NCBI RefSeq assembly: GCF_036518555.1
Contig: NZ_DATDMY010000132.1
Coordinates: forward strand, 22,424 to 86,423
DNA length: 64,000 nucleotides
Direction: 5' to 3'
From: Dokdonella_A sp036518555
GTDB taxonomy: Bacteria > Pseudomonadota > Gammaproteobacteria > Xanthomonadales > Rhodanobacteraceae
The notes under the pieces are model-generated. The model saw only the letters and a list, made by a program, of their open reading frames with translations. It did no database searches and was not told the DNA's origin. Numbering within the stretch: position 1 is the first letter of the stretch; each line of letters opens with the position of its first letter. Positions 34,721-43,135 of this stretch are shown piece by piece. Made by a program: the position numbers and the translations under genes.

Positions 34721-35623
34721 GTGGCACTTTCCGGCAGCATCTGCGCACTCGCGACGCCGTTCCGCGCAGGCGACGGCGCACTCGATCTCGACGCGTACGG
34801 CCGTCTCGTCGACCGGCAACTCGCGGGCGGTACGCGCGCGATCGTCGTTGCCGGATCGACCGGCGAGGCGGCTTCGCTCGACGACGACGAGTATTCGCGT
34901 CTGGTCGCATTCGCGGTCGATCGCGTCGCGCGGCGCGTACCCGTACTCGCGGGCAGCGGCCTGCCTTCGACACGCAAGACGATCACGCTGACGCAACGCG
35001 CGGTGGACGCCGGCGTCGACTACGTGCTCGTCGTCGCGCCCGCGTACGTGCGCCCGACCCAGGAGGGCATGTTCCGCCATTTCAGCGAAGTCGCCGATCA
35101 CGCCCGAGTCCCCGTCGTGCTCTACAACGTGCCGGGGCGGACCGCCTGCGACCTGCGTCCGGAGACCGTTGCGCGCCTCGCCGTACACGGCAACATCGCG
35201 GGCATCAAGGAAGCCGTGGGCGACCCGCAGCGCGTGCGTGAATTGCTCGGTCTGCGTTCGTCGTCGTTCAGCGTCCTGTCGGGCGACGACCCGACCTGCG
35301 CGTACGCGCAGCTCGCCGGCGCCGACGGCGTGGTTTCCGTCGCGGCGAACGTCGTGCCCGCCCTGTTTGCCGCGATGTGCGACGCCTGCGCGCGGCGCGA
35401 CGAGGCGGTCGCCGGCGAACTGGACCGGCGCCTGCAGCCGCTCTACGACGTGCTTGCGCTCGAGCCGAACCCGATCCCCCTCAAGTGGTGCCTGTCGCGC
35501 CTCGGCCTCGGCTCGTCGGTCCTGCGCCTGCCCCTGACCGAGCTGTCGCCGTCGCTGCGCGGACGAGCCGATCGAGTGCTCGCCGACCTCGGACTGGTCG
35601 AGGACGCTCCCGCAGTCGGGTAG
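34721..35623 (+). CDS. dapA: 4-hydroxy-tetrahydrodipicolinate synthase
   Basis: First step of the lysine/DAP branch: pyruvate + aspartate semialdehyde. TIM-barrel aldolase with AGSTGEAASL (carboxylate-binding), VVLYNVPGRTACDL (catalytic Tyr) and GIKEAVGD (Schiff-base Lys). GTG at 34721 gives 300 aa, the usual length, and matches homologues starting just before GSICALATPF; an ATG at 34634 would add 29 residues without similarity. The lipoprotein gene downstream repeats the E. coli dapA-bamC order. Confidence 0.93.
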   Translation: MALSGSICALATPFRAGDGALDLDAYGRLVDRQLAGGTRAIVVAGSTGEAASLDDDEYSRLVAFAVDRVARRVPVLAGSGLPSTRKTITLTQRAVDAGVDYVLVVAPAYVRPTQEGMFRHFSEVADHARVPVVLYNVPGRTACDLRPETVARLAVHGNIAGIKEAVGDPQRVRELLGLRSSSFSVLSGDDPTCAYAQLAGADGVVSVAANVVPALFAAMCDACARRDEAVAGELDRRLQPLYDVLALEPNPIPLKWCLSRLGLGSSVLRLPLTELSPSLRGRADRVLADLGLVEDAPAVG

Positions 35624-35812
35624 ACTAGGTCGGTCGATGATTTCGCGCCCGGTGATCCGGGTGCCCCGCGTGGCCGCCAGACGGCAGCATGCCGTCCCGG
35701 AAAGACGGCCCGATGCCGTAGCGATCGCGATCCCTGGCCGGTAGCCAGGGGCAGCACGACCGCCGGAGAATCGTCGACGGACCCTGGGATGACTGACGAC
35801 GGGACGGTATCT

Positions 35813-36445
35813 GTGAGACGGAACATCTTTGCGTTGCTGGCGGCCATCGTGTCGGCGTCGCTGCTCGGCGGATGCGGTTTCCTGCATCGCCATTTCGAGC
35901 GCAAGAACGACGAGTACACGCGCGCGGTCGAATCGCGGCCCCTGGAAGTGCCGCCCGACCTCGACTCGCCGAACAGCGCCGGCGCGCTGACGGTCCCCCC
36001 GGCGAGCGCGCGACCGGCCACGCCGGTGCAGGACGTACCCGCCGGTGACATGGGCGCGACGGCCCCACCGCCGGTCGTGATCGCGGCGCCTGGCGCGCTG
36101 CTGAGCGGCGACGGCCTTGCGGTTGCCGACGCGGTCGCGAGCACATGGTCGCGCGTCGGTCTTGCCCTCGAGCGCTCCGGTGCCGCAAGCATCGTCGGTC
36201 GCGACGAAGCCGGCCATACCTATGCGGTCGAGACCACCGGTACGACGACGTCCAAGCCGGGCTGGTTCAAGCGCGCGATCACGTTCGGCCGTGCGGGCAA
36301 CACGACCACGGCGCGTGTCCAGCTCACCGTCCGGGTCGTGGCGGATGGAGCCGGCAGCCGCGTCAGCGTCGAAGGCGCGAACGACGAAGCGTCGCGCGAC
36401 GCCGCGCGCGCGCTGCTGCAGACGTTGCGCGAGCGTCTCTCCTGA
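35813..36445 (+). CDS. bamC: BamC-like outer-membrane lipoprotein
   Basis: 210 aa from GTG at 35813 (218 aa from an ATG at 35789). Lipoprotein signal VRRNIFALLAAIVSASLLGGC with lipobox LGGC. After a Pro-rich stretch (EVPPDLDSPNSAG, like BamC binding BamD), one helix-grip-like domain (about 95-207) follows, where E. coli BamC has two. With dapA upstream the assignment to the BAM accessory lipoprotein is good but not proven. Confidence 0.7.
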   Translation: MRRNIFALLAAIVSASLLGGCGFLHRHFERKNDEYTRAVESRPLEVPPDLDSPNSAGALTVPPASARPATPVQDVPAGDMGATAPPPVVIAAPGALLSGDGLAVADAVASTWSRVGLALERSGAASIVGRDEAGHTYAVETTGTTTSKPGWFKRAITFGRAGNTTTARVQLTVRVVADGAGSRVSVEGANDEASRDAARALLQTLRERLS

Positions 36446-36506
36446 GCCTTCATCGGGCCGTTGCGCGCCGGACCGAGGGTCCGGCGCGACGGCCGTGCGA
36501 TCGTGC

Positions 36507-36830
36507 TCAGCGCTCGAGCAAGGCGAGCTTGCCCGGTTTGCCGTCCCATTCCTTCGCGTCGGCCGGGGCATCCTTGCGTTCGGTCAGCACCGGCCACGCC
36601 TTCGCGAGCTCGGCATTGAGTGCGATGAAGCCTTCCTGGCCCGCGGGCACGTCGTCTTCGGGATAGATCGCCTTCGCCGGGCATTCGGGTTCGCACAAGG
36701 TGCAATCGATGCATTCCTCCGGATCGATCACGAGGAAGTTCGGGCCTTCATGGAAACAGTCGACCGGACAGACCTCGACGCAGTCGGTGTACTTGCACTT
36801 GATGCAATTCTCGATGACGACGAAGGGCAT
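36507..36830 (-). CDS. fdxA: 7Fe ferredoxin
   Basis: 107 aa: MPFVVIENCIKCKYTDCVEV followed by CPVDCFHEG gives a 3Fe-4S/4Fe-4S pattern, and CIDCTLCEPECPAKAI a regular 4Fe-4S cluster. FdxA type with the C-terminal extension (KEWDGKPGKLALLE). Cytosolic electron carrier. Confidence 0.95.
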   Translation of the reverse strand: MPFVVIENCIKCKYTDCVEVCPVDCFHEGPNFLVIDPEECIDCTLCEPECPAKAIYPEDDVPAGQEGFIALNAELAKAWPVLTERKDAPADAKEWDGKPGKLALLER

Positions 36831-36859
36831 GGGTGATCGAATCCGTGGACAAGGTGCGC

Positions 36860-36865
36860 ATTGTA
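36860..36865 (-). promoter_or_regulatory. -10 box of fdxA
   Basis: TACAAT on the minus strand, 29 bp before the fdxA ATG. The -35 at 17 bp is poor (TGACCG). Confidence 0.35.
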
Positions 36866-36916
36866 AGTGAGCCGTGCCACGGCGGTCATGCTTCGCGCGC
36901 GAATGGCTTCGTCGGA

Positions 36917-36988
36917 GCGGCTTCAGCCGCGATGCCGTGCCTGCGCCCGATCATCGATCCGCAAACCGAGGGTCGCGGCTGAAGCCGC
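36917..36988. repeat. Inverted REP-like pair
   Basis: A 16-bp arm GCGGCTTCAGCCGCGA (36917-36932) and its exact reverse complement (36973-36988) flank 40 bp. Each arm is itself a short hairpin (GCGGCTTCAGCCGC). Similar GCGGCTGAAGCCGC palindromes are widespread REP elements in Pseudomonas and Xanthomonadales. The rest of the 420-bp fdxA-tRNA gap shows no gene. Confidence 0.8.
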
Positions 36989-37249
36989 GCCCGCAGGACA
37001 CGCAAGCGCGGGCGAAATGCATGCCCGCGAGTCGACTCACTCGAAGCGGCGGTTGCTGAAGCGTTCGGCCCGCTCTGGACCGATGCCCGAAGGCGCTGCC
37101 GACGGGGGCGTCCGCGTCCGAGCCGCGATCGGGGGCGATCGCAAAAAAGGAACCATCATGGATGGCCGCTCTGGGCTCGAACGTCGAAAACGCGGCAACG
37201 AGCCTGGGGTTGTGACCAGGCGGCGATCAAGGGCGATCGCACCGGCAAG

Positions 37250-37325
37250 TGGCGCTCCCTACGAGGTTCGAACTCGTGTTCCCGCCTTGAGAGGGCGGTG
37301 TCCTAGGCCACTAGACGAAGGGAGC
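37250..37325 (-). tRNA. tRNA-Glu(CTC)
   Basis: 76 nt with encoded CCA. Acceptor GCTCCCT / AGGGAGC with discriminator G; anticodon stem CCGCC / GGCGG with loop CTCTCAA gives anticodon CTC (decodes GAG); T arm ACGAGTTCGAACCTCGT. The D arm TCTAGTGGCCTAGGA matches bacterial tRNA-Glu. It sits alone and divergent from pcnB. Confidence 0.96.
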
Positions 37326-37349
37326 GTGTTGGGAAATGCCGAGCTGCGT

Positions 37350-37377
37350 AGTATAACGAATCGGTAACGCGCGGCAA
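37350..37377 (-). promoter_or_regulatory. tRNA-Glu promoter overlapping a pcnB -10
   Basis: On the minus strand, TTGCCG, 16 bp, TATACT, with transcription expected about 18 bp before the mature 5' end. On the plus strand the same island reads TATAAC (37352-37357), a plausible -10 for pcnB, so the two divergent promoters overlap back-to-back. Confidence 0.5.
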
Positions 37378-37399
37378 ACCATCGGAGCAGAAGCAGCGG

Positions 37400-38770
37400 A
37401 TGACGTCGGAACGAAACGTACAGGAAGCGCCCATCCCCGGCTCGTTCCGAATCATCCCGCGTGCCGAGCACGCGATTTCCCGCAAGAGCATTTCCGCCGG
37501 GGCGCTGCGCGTGCTCTATCGGCTGCACGAAGCCGGTCATCGCGCCTGCCTCGTCGGCGGCGCCGTGCGCGACCTCCTGCTCGGCGGCCACCCGAAGGAT
37601 TTCGACGTCGCCACCGACGCGACGCCCGAGCAGGTCCGCGCGCTGTTCCGCAACTGCCGCCTGATCGGCCGTCGCTTTCGTCTCGCGCACGTCGTGTTCG
37701 GTCGCGAGATCGTCGAGGTCGCGACCTTCCGCGGTAGCAGCGACGACGGCAGCGGCGACCGTCACCTCGTCGATGGCCGGCTCGTGCGCGACAACGTGTA
37801 CGGCACGATCGAGGAAGACGCCGTGCGGCGCGACTTCACGGTCAACGCGCTCTACTACGACATCTCCGACTTCAGGGTGCTCGATTCGGTCGGGGGCATG
37901 GAGGACCTGCAGCATCGGGTGCTGCGCCTCATCGGCGACCCGGAGCAGCGCTATCGCGAGGATCCGGTGCGCATGCTGCGTGCGGCACGCCTCGCCGCGA
38001 AGCTCGGGTTCACGATCGAACCCGCGACCGCCGCGCCGTTCGCAGCACTCGGCCCGCTGCTCGCCGAAGCGCCGCCCGCGCGCCTGTTCGACGAGTCGCT
38101 GAAGCTGTTCCTCAGCGGCCACGGCCTCGCAAGCTTCCACACGCTCGAACGCCACGGCTTGCTGCAGCACGTATTCCCCGCGACGGCGCGCGTACTCGCG
38201 CAGGGCGACGCGGCGCATTTCCGACGTCTGGTCGAACAGACGCTCGCCAATACCGATGCGCGCGTGCGCGAGGACAAGCCCGTCACTCCCGCGTTCCTGT
38301 TCGCCGCGCTGCTGTGGGAACCGGTTCGGCGCGCCGCGCAGGCGGCGGTCGACGGCGGCGCGGATGCCGGCTCCGCATGGTCGCACGCGACCGAACGCGT
38401 CTTGCGCGAGCAGGCGCAGCGCGTCGCCGTGCCGCGGCGCTTCACGATCGCGGTCGAGGAAATCTGGTCGATGCAGCCGCGCTTCGCCCAGCGCACGAAG
38501 AAGCGCGCGTTCCGCCTGCTCGAACATCCGCGTTTCCGCGCGGCCTACGACTTCCTCGTACTGCGTGCGGGCGAGTCGCCCGAGCTCGCGGAACTCGCCG
38601 CTTGGTGGACGGAGGCGCAGGAGCTCGACCAGGGCCAGCTCGCCGAGCGCCTTGCCGCGGCACCGTCGGCGGGAAGCGAAGCGCCGCCGCCCGCGGCGAA
38701 GCGCAAGCGTCCGCGCCGGCGGCGGCGCAAGAAGGCCGGCGTGGCGTCGGCTGCCGATGCCGGGGACTGA
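37400..38770 (+). CDS. pcnB: Poly(A) polymerase I
   Basis: 456 aa class-II nucleotidyltransferase. LVGGAVRDLLLGGHPKDFDV holds the metal-binding Asp pair, RRFRLAHVVF and RRDFTVNALYYD follow, then the RNA-binding helices and a Lys/Arg-rich C-tail (KRKRPRRRRRKK). It adds 3' poly(A) tails that promote RNA decay. folK overlaps its end by 14 bp; pcnB-folK-panB-panC is a typical proteobacterial order. Confidence 0.94.
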   Translation: MTSERNVQEAPIPGSFRIIPRAEHAISRKSISAGALRVLYRLHEAGHRACLVGGAVRDLLLGGHPKDFDVATDATPEQVRALFRNCRLIGRRFRLAHVVFGREIVEVATFRGSSDDGSGDRHLVDGRLVRDNVYGTIEEDAVRRDFTVNALYYDISDFRVLDSVGGMEDLQHRVLRLIGDPEQRYREDPVRMLRAARLAAKLGFTIEPATAAPFAALGPLLAEAPPARLFDESLKLFLSGHGLASFHTLERHGLLQHVFPATARVLAQGDAAHFRRLVEQTLANTDARVREDKPVTPAFLFAALLWEPVRRAAQAAVDGGADAGSAWSHATERVLREQAQRVAVPRRFTIAVEEIWSMQPRFAQRTKKRAFRLLEHPRFRAAYDFLVLRAGESPELAELAAWWTEAQELDQGQLAERLAAAPSAGSEAPPPAAKRKRPRRRRRKKAGVASAADAGD

Positions 38771-39260
38771 TCCCGCCGTGCAGCGCGCGTTCGTCGCGCT
38801 CGGCAGCAACCTTGGCGATCCCCAGCGGCAGGTCGAGCTCGCGTTCGACGCACTCGCCGCGGTCGCGTCGACGCAGCTGGTGGCGCGCTCTTCGCTGTAT
38901 CGCAGTGCGCCGTGGGGCGTGACCGACCAGCCGGCGTTCGTCAATGCGGTCGTCGAACTCGAGAGCCGCCTGCCGCCGCGTGACCTGCTCGATGCCCTGC
39001 TCGGGATCGAACGTCGCCATGGCCGCATCCGCGACGGGTTGCGCTGGGGGCCGCGTACGCTCGATCTCGACCTGCTTGCCTGCGGCGACCTGCGCGTCGA
39101 CGAGCCCGGCCTGGTACTGCCGCATCCGCAGCTCGCGCGGCGCGCGTTCGTGCTCGTGCCGCTGGCGGAGATCGCGCCGGATTTCGTCGTTGCCGGCGCA
39201 GGGCGCGTGCGCGACCTGCTCGACGCGGTCGACGTCGGCGGGGTCGTTCGCCTCGATTGA
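38757..39260 (+). CDS. folK: 6-hydroxymethyl-7,8-dihydropterin pyrophosphokinase
   Basis: 167 aa. FVALGSNLGDP at the start, YRSAPWGVTDQPAFVNAV, and RWGPRTLDLDLL with the metal-binding Asp pair: all HPPK landmarks. Transfers pyrophosphate to hydroxymethyl-dihydropterin in folate synthesis. The ATG at 38757 overlaps pcnB; a GTG at 38778 would start nearer FVALGSN and is the alternative. Confidence 0.93.
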   Translation: MPGTDPAVQRAFVALGSNLGDPQRQVELAFDALAAVASTQLVARSSLYRSAPWGVTDQPAFVNAVVELESRLPPRDLLDALLGIERRHGRIRDGLRWGPRTLDLDLLACGDLRVDEPGLVLPHPQLARRAFVLVPLAEIAPDFVVAGAGRVRDLLDAVDVGGVVRLD

Positions 39261-39363
39261 CGACGCGCCCGTCGGGCGAGGGTGGCCGCGCGCAAGGCGC
39301 TCGCATCTTCCGGTTCCCCAGCCGCCCGGATGATAATGCGAGGCCCGCCCGCAGGCCCCGACG

Positions 39364-40179
39364 ATGTACGCCCAACCAGCGCCCGCCGTGAAGATCACCG
39401 TCCCGGACCTGCAAGCCCGCAAGCAGCGCGGCGAGAAGATCGTCTCGATCACTGCCTACGACGCGGCGATCGCAGCGCGCGCGGACGAAGCCGGCGTCGA
39501 TCTCGTGCTCGTCGGCGATTCGCTCGGCATGGTGGTGCAGGGGCATCCGAGCACGCTGCCCGTGACGATGGACGCCATGGTCTACCACACGGCGTGCGTC
39601 GCGCGCGGTTTGCGTCGCCCGCTGCTGGTCGCCGACCTGCCGTTCATGAGCTATCGGCGGGAGGATCTCGCGCTCGCGAATGCCGCGCGCCTGCTCGCCG
39701 AAGGCGGCGCCGCGATGGTCAAGCTCGAGGGTGCGGACTGGGCCTGCGCGATCATCCATGCGCTCAAGCGGCACGACGTGCCGGTATGCGCGCATCTCGG
39801 TCTCACGCCGCAGGCGGTGCATCGCCTCGGCGGCTACAAGGTGCAGGGCCGCGACGAAGCGTCGGCGGCCCGGTTGCGTGCCGATGCGCGCGCGGTGCAG
39901 GACGTGGGTGCGGACCTGCTCGTGCTCGAATGTGTTCCGGCCGCGCTCGCCGCCGACATCACGCGCGACCTCGCGATTCCGACGATCGGCATCGGCGCGG
40001 GCGCCGCCTGCGACGGCCAGGTGCTCGTCGTGAACGACCTGCTCGGCATCACGCAAGGCAAGCGACCGCGCTTCAGCAAGGATTTCCTCGCGGGCACCCA
40101 TTCCGTACTGGATGCCATCAGCGCGTATGCGGCCGCGGTGCGCAGCGGTGAATTCCCCGCGCCGGAGCACACCTACTAG
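39364..40179 (+). CDS. panB: Ketopantoate hydroxymethyltransferase
   Basis: 271 aa TIM barrel: ITAYDAAIAARADEAG, LVGDSLGMVVQGHPSTLPV (Mg-binding Asp, substrate loop) and IPTIGIGAGAACDGQVLV. It adds a hydroxymethyl from methylene-THF to ketoisovalerate, the first step to pantothenate. panC follows with 106 bp between them. Confidence 0.96.
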   Translation: MYAQPAPAVKITVPDLQARKQRGEKIVSITAYDAAIAARADEAGVDLVLVGDSLGMVVQGHPSTLPVTMDAMVYHTACVARGLRRPLLVADLPFMSYRREDLALANAARLLAEGGAAMVKLEGADWACAIIHALKRHDVPVCAHLGLTPQAVHRLGGYKVQGRDEASAARLRADARAVQDVGADLLVLECVPAALAADITRDLAIPTIGIGAGAACDGQVLVVNDLLGITQGKRPRFSKDFLAGTHSVLDAISAYAAAVRSGEFPAPEHTY

Positions 40180-40285
40180 CGGGGGCGAGCGGCTGCGAGC
40201 ATGCCACCCGCAGAGGCGGCAGCAGGCGACGCTGATCGACCGGGCGACGATGCGGCCGCGCCATGAATCGGACGGGACCCGACTG

Positions 40286-41140
40286 ATGCGAACCTGTGTT
40301 TCCACGACGGACCTGCGCGCATGGCTCGAGCCGATTCGGCGCGAGGGGCGCCGCATCGGCTTCGTGCCGACGATGGGCAACCTGCACGCGGGCCACTACT
40401 CGCTGCTCGACATCGCGCGCGCGCATGCGGACGTGGTCGTCGCCAGCGTGTTCGTGAACCCGACCCAATTCGGACCCAACGAGGACTTCGCGCGCTACCC
40501 GCGCACGCCCGAAGCCGACGCGGCCGGACTCGCCGCGCACGGCTGCGATGCATTGTTCCTGCCGCGCGTCGAGGATCTGTATCCGTACGGCGCCTCGCGC
40601 AGCGTCAAGGTCGTCGTGCCGGAGCTTGCCGACGTGCTCGAAGGCGCGCTCAGACCCGGACATTTCGACGGCGTCGCGACCGTCGTCGCGAAGCTCTTCA
40701 ATTTCGTGCAGCCGCATGTCGCCGTCTTCGGGCGGAAGGACTACCAGCAGCTGCTCGTGATCCGGCGCATGGTGCGCGACCTCGGATATCCGATCGACAT
40801 CGTCGGCGCACCGATCGTGCGGGAAGCCAACGGACTCGCAATGAGTTCGCGCAACCAGTACCTCGACCCCGCGCAACGCGAGCGCGCGGGCGTGATCCAC
40901 GCCGTGCTGCAGGGCATGCGCGAGGCGGCACGGTCGGGACTCCCGTTCGCCGGCATCGAGCACGACGCGCGGGGCGAACTGGAGCGAAACGGGCTGGTCG
41001 CGGACTACGCCGTCCTGCGGCGCGCCGAGGACCTTGCCGCCGCGGCCGCGACCGACGCGCCGGAGACGTTGGTAGCGCTCGTGGCCGCGCGTTTGGGGAC
41101 GACCCGCCTCATCGACAACCTGTCGATTGCGGCGCCGTAG
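40286..41140 (+). CDS. panC: Pantothenate synthetase
   Basis: 284 aa adenylate-forming Rossmann enzyme. FVPTMGNLHAGHYSLL has the HIGH-like site; SVFVNPTQFGPNEDFARYP and the KMSK-like region in NGLAMSSRNQYL are intact. Joins pantoate and beta-alanine. Beta-alanine comes from panD, encoded 290 bp downstream after a terminator. Confidence 0.96.
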   Translation: MRTCVSTTDLRAWLEPIRREGRRIGFVPTMGNLHAGHYSLLDIARAHADVVVASVFVNPTQFGPNEDFARYPRTPEADAAGLAAHGCDALFLPRVEDLYPYGASRSVKVVVPELADVLEGALRPGHFDGVATVVAKLFNFVQPHVAVFGRKDYQQLLVIRRMVRDLGYPIDIVGAPIVREANGLAMSSRNQYLDPAQRERAGVIHAVLQGMREAARSGLPFAGIEHDARGELERNGLVADYAVLRRAEDLAAAAATDAPETLVALVAARLGTTRLIDNLSIAAP

Positions 41141-41158
41141 CTTTTTCGTTGCGGGCTG

Positions 41159-41167
41159 TGGTATTCT
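41159..41167 (+). promoter_or_regulatory. Extended -10 promoter in the panC-panD gap
   Basis: TGGTATTCT: an extended TGn plus -10 TATTCT. No good -35. It lies 91 bp upstream of a strong terminator, with no coding region between, so it would make a short RNA. Confidence 0.4.
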
Positions 41168-41173
41168 CCCCAC

Positions 41174-41291
41174 CGTCGTTAGGGGTTTCCGCAACACACC
41201 GCGGGGTTCCGAGGACACGCAGGGCGCATTGTAGGTAATCGTCACTCCGATTTGAGACCCTCGCAGCGATCATCGCGCGAGGGTTTTTTTT
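41174..41291 (+). ncRNA. Candidate small RNA between panC and panD
   Basis: About 118 nt from the predicted start after TGGTATTCT to the terminator T-run. It contains C-rich and G-rich single-strand candidates (CTCCCCACC, TTAGGGG, GCGGGG) that could pair with each other, and no ORF. No Rfam family is recognised. It could also simply be the panBC 3' UTR. Confidence 0.35.
41258..41291 (+). terminator. Rho-independent terminator
   Basis: Stem CCCTCGC / GCGAGGG with a 12-nt loop and eight T residues. It separates panBC (or the candidate small RNA) from panD. Confidence 0.85.
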
Positions 41292-41374
41292 GCCCGTTTG
41301 TCTAAGAGAATCAATGGCTTGCGCCGCTCGGAGATGCCAGAGCGCGCAGCCTCATGCTGCCTTGCACAAGGCTT

Positions 41375-41383
41375 TGCTATACT
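41375..41383 (+). promoter_or_regulatory. Extended -10 promoter of panD
   Basis: TGCTATACT, an extended -10, stands 47 bp before the panD ATG and after the terminator, so panD has its own promoter. Confidence 0.5.
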
Positions 41384-41430
41384 GATTTCTCTGCGCATGT
41401 TGCGCGCACGCAACAACGGGGCGACGACCC

Positions 41431-41811
41431 ATGCACCTGAACATGCTCAAGGCGAAGATCCATCGCGCCAGCGTGACTCACGCGGAACTGCACTACGAAG
41501 GCTCCTGCGCCATCGACGGCGACCTGCTCGACACCTCGGGCATCCGCGAGTACGAGCAGATCCACATCTACAACGTCAACAACGGCGAGCGCTTCTCGAC
41601 CTACGCGATCCGCGCGGACGAAGGCTCGGGCGTGATCTCGATCAACGGCGCGGCCGCGCACCGCGCGCAGCCCGGCGACATCATCATCATCTGCGCTTAC
41701 GGCGGTTACAGCGAAGCGGAGGCCGAGCAGCACAAGCCACAACTCGTCTACGTCGACCGCCACAACAAGATCACGCACACGAACCGCTCGATTCCCAAGC
41801 AGGCGGCTTAG
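41431..41811 (+). CDS. panD: Aspartate 1-decarboxylase (pyruvoyl)
   Basis: 126 aa. MLKAKIHRASVTHAEL is the normal beta-chain start; self-cleavage between Gly24 and Ser25 (HYEGSCAIDG) would yield the pyruvoyl group on the alpha chain. YEQIHIYNVNNGERFSTYAI and RAQPGDIIIICAY follow. Makes beta-alanine for PanC. Confidence 0.97.
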   Translation: MHLNMLKAKIHRASVTHAELHYEGSCAIDGDLLDTSGIREYEQIHIYNVNNGERFSTYAIRADEGSGVISINGAAAHRAQPGDIIIICAYGGYSEAEAEQHKPQLVYVDRHNKITHTNRSIPKQAA

Positions 41812-41956
41812 CGCTTGCGGTCGTCCGCGACCGCGGAGGATGGGATTTTCGGCAGCGTGAGCCGCGAGGCTCGCCGGATTCCAGTGCGGCCATCCGTGGC
41901 CACACCTTTCAAGTGACGCACGCGTCGACGTGAGCTCAAGCCCGGCCGTCGCGCAC

Positions 41957-43018
41957 CTAGTTGCGCTTCTTCTTTTCGTGTTGGGCGAGGGCCCAGGCGA
42001 CGTGTTCGCGCACGAGCGCGGAAGGGTCGTCCACGCGTGATTGCAACGCCCGCGTCACATCGTCCGCGCTCGGTGCGTTGCCGAGGGCGACCGCGATGTT
42101 GCGCGACCAGCCTTCGTAGCCTGTGCGGCGAATCGCCATGCCTTCCGTGCGCGCGAGGAAGTCGGTTTCGCTCCATCCGAACAGCTCGACCAGCCGTGGC
42201 GATTCGAGCCCGCTGCGTGGCGTGAAGTCGGCCTCGCTCGTCGCCTTGGCGAACTTGTTCCAGGGGCAGGCGAGCTGGCAGTCGTCGCAGCCGAAGATGC
42301 GATTGCCAATCAACGGGCGCAGCTCCTCGGGAATCGCGCCGCGCAACTCGATCGTGAGGTAGGAAATGCAGCGACGCGCGTCGAGCCGATACGGCGCGAC
42401 GATCGCCCGGGTCGGGCAGATGTCGATGCAACGCGTGCACGTGCCGCAGTGGGCGCTCGACGGCGCATCGGCCGGCAACGGCAGGTCGGTGTAGATCTCG
42501 CCGAGGAAGAACCACGAGCCGGCGTCGCGATCCAGCAGCAGGGTGTGCTTGCCGATCCAGCCGAGCCCCGCGTTGCGCGCGAGCGCCTTCTCGAGCACGG
42601 GCGCGGAATCGGTGAATACGCGATGGCCGAACGGTCCCGCCACGGCGGCGATGCGGTCCACGAGCTTCTGCAGTCGCCCGCGCAGCACCTTGTGATAGTC
42701 GCGTCCGAGCGCGTATCTCGATATGTAGCCGAACTCGCCGGCACCAATCACGTCCCAGGCGTCGCGGATGCCCGGTGGCGCATAATCGAGCCGCGCCGAG
42801 ATCACGCGCACCGTGCCTGGGTGCAGGTCGGCAGGCCGGCTACGCCGGGTGCCGTGTCGCGCCATGTAGTCCATCTCGCCGTGATGGCCCGATTCGAGCC
42901 AGTTGAACAGGTGCACCTCGTCCTCGGCGAGGTCGATGCCGGCGATGCCGATCTTCTGGAAGCCGAGCTGTTCGCCCCAGCGGCGAATGTCGGAAGCGAG
43001 CGTGGCGTAGTCGGTCAT
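41957..43018 (-). CDS. queG: Epoxyqueuosine reductase
   Basis: 353 aa from the ATG at 43018 (361 from 43042). Last step of queuosine formation in tRNA wobble position 34; cobalamin- and Fe-S-dependent. Two 4Fe-4S motifs: CGTCTRCIDICP and CDDCQLACPWNKF. The C-terminal HEAT-like helices (LQSRVDDPSALVREHVAWAL) are present. Divergent from nnr; queG next to nnr and tsaE is a common gammaproteobacterial neighbourhood. Confidence 0.95.
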   Translation of the reverse strand: MTDYATLASDIRRWGEQLGFQKIGIAGIDLAEDEVHLFNWLESGHHGEMDYMARHGTRRSRPADLHPGTVRVISARLDYAPPGIRDAWDVIGAGEFGYISRYALGRDYHKVLRGRLQKLVDRIAAVAGPFGHRVFTDSAPVLEKALARNAGLGWIGKHTLLLDRDAGSWFFLGEIYTDLPLPADAPSSAHCGTCTRCIDICPTRAIVAPYRLDARRCISYLTIELRGAIPEELRPLIGNRIFGCDDCQLACPWNKFAKATSEADFTPRSGLESPRLVELFGWSETDFLARTEGMAIRRTGYEGWSRNIAVALGNAPSADDVTRALQSRVDDPSALVREHVAWALAQHEKKKRN

Positions 43019-43099
43019 CGGTGCAGGACGTTCATCGCACAAGGATAGCGCCGCCCGAACGTGTCCTGGCTATCGCGGGCGCACTTCGCGCTCGCGCGA

Positions 43100-43129
43100 A
43101 TGACGGCTCGTCGGGATGTTGCCTAGAAT
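43100..43129 (+). promoter_or_regulatory. nnr promoter ending 6 nt before the ATG
   Basis: -35-like ATGACG, an 18-bp spacer and -10 TAGAAT (43124-43129). Six bases separate the -10 from the ATG at 43136, so transcription should begin at or next to the start codon. Confidence 0.4.
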
Positions 43130-43135
43130 GCGCCC

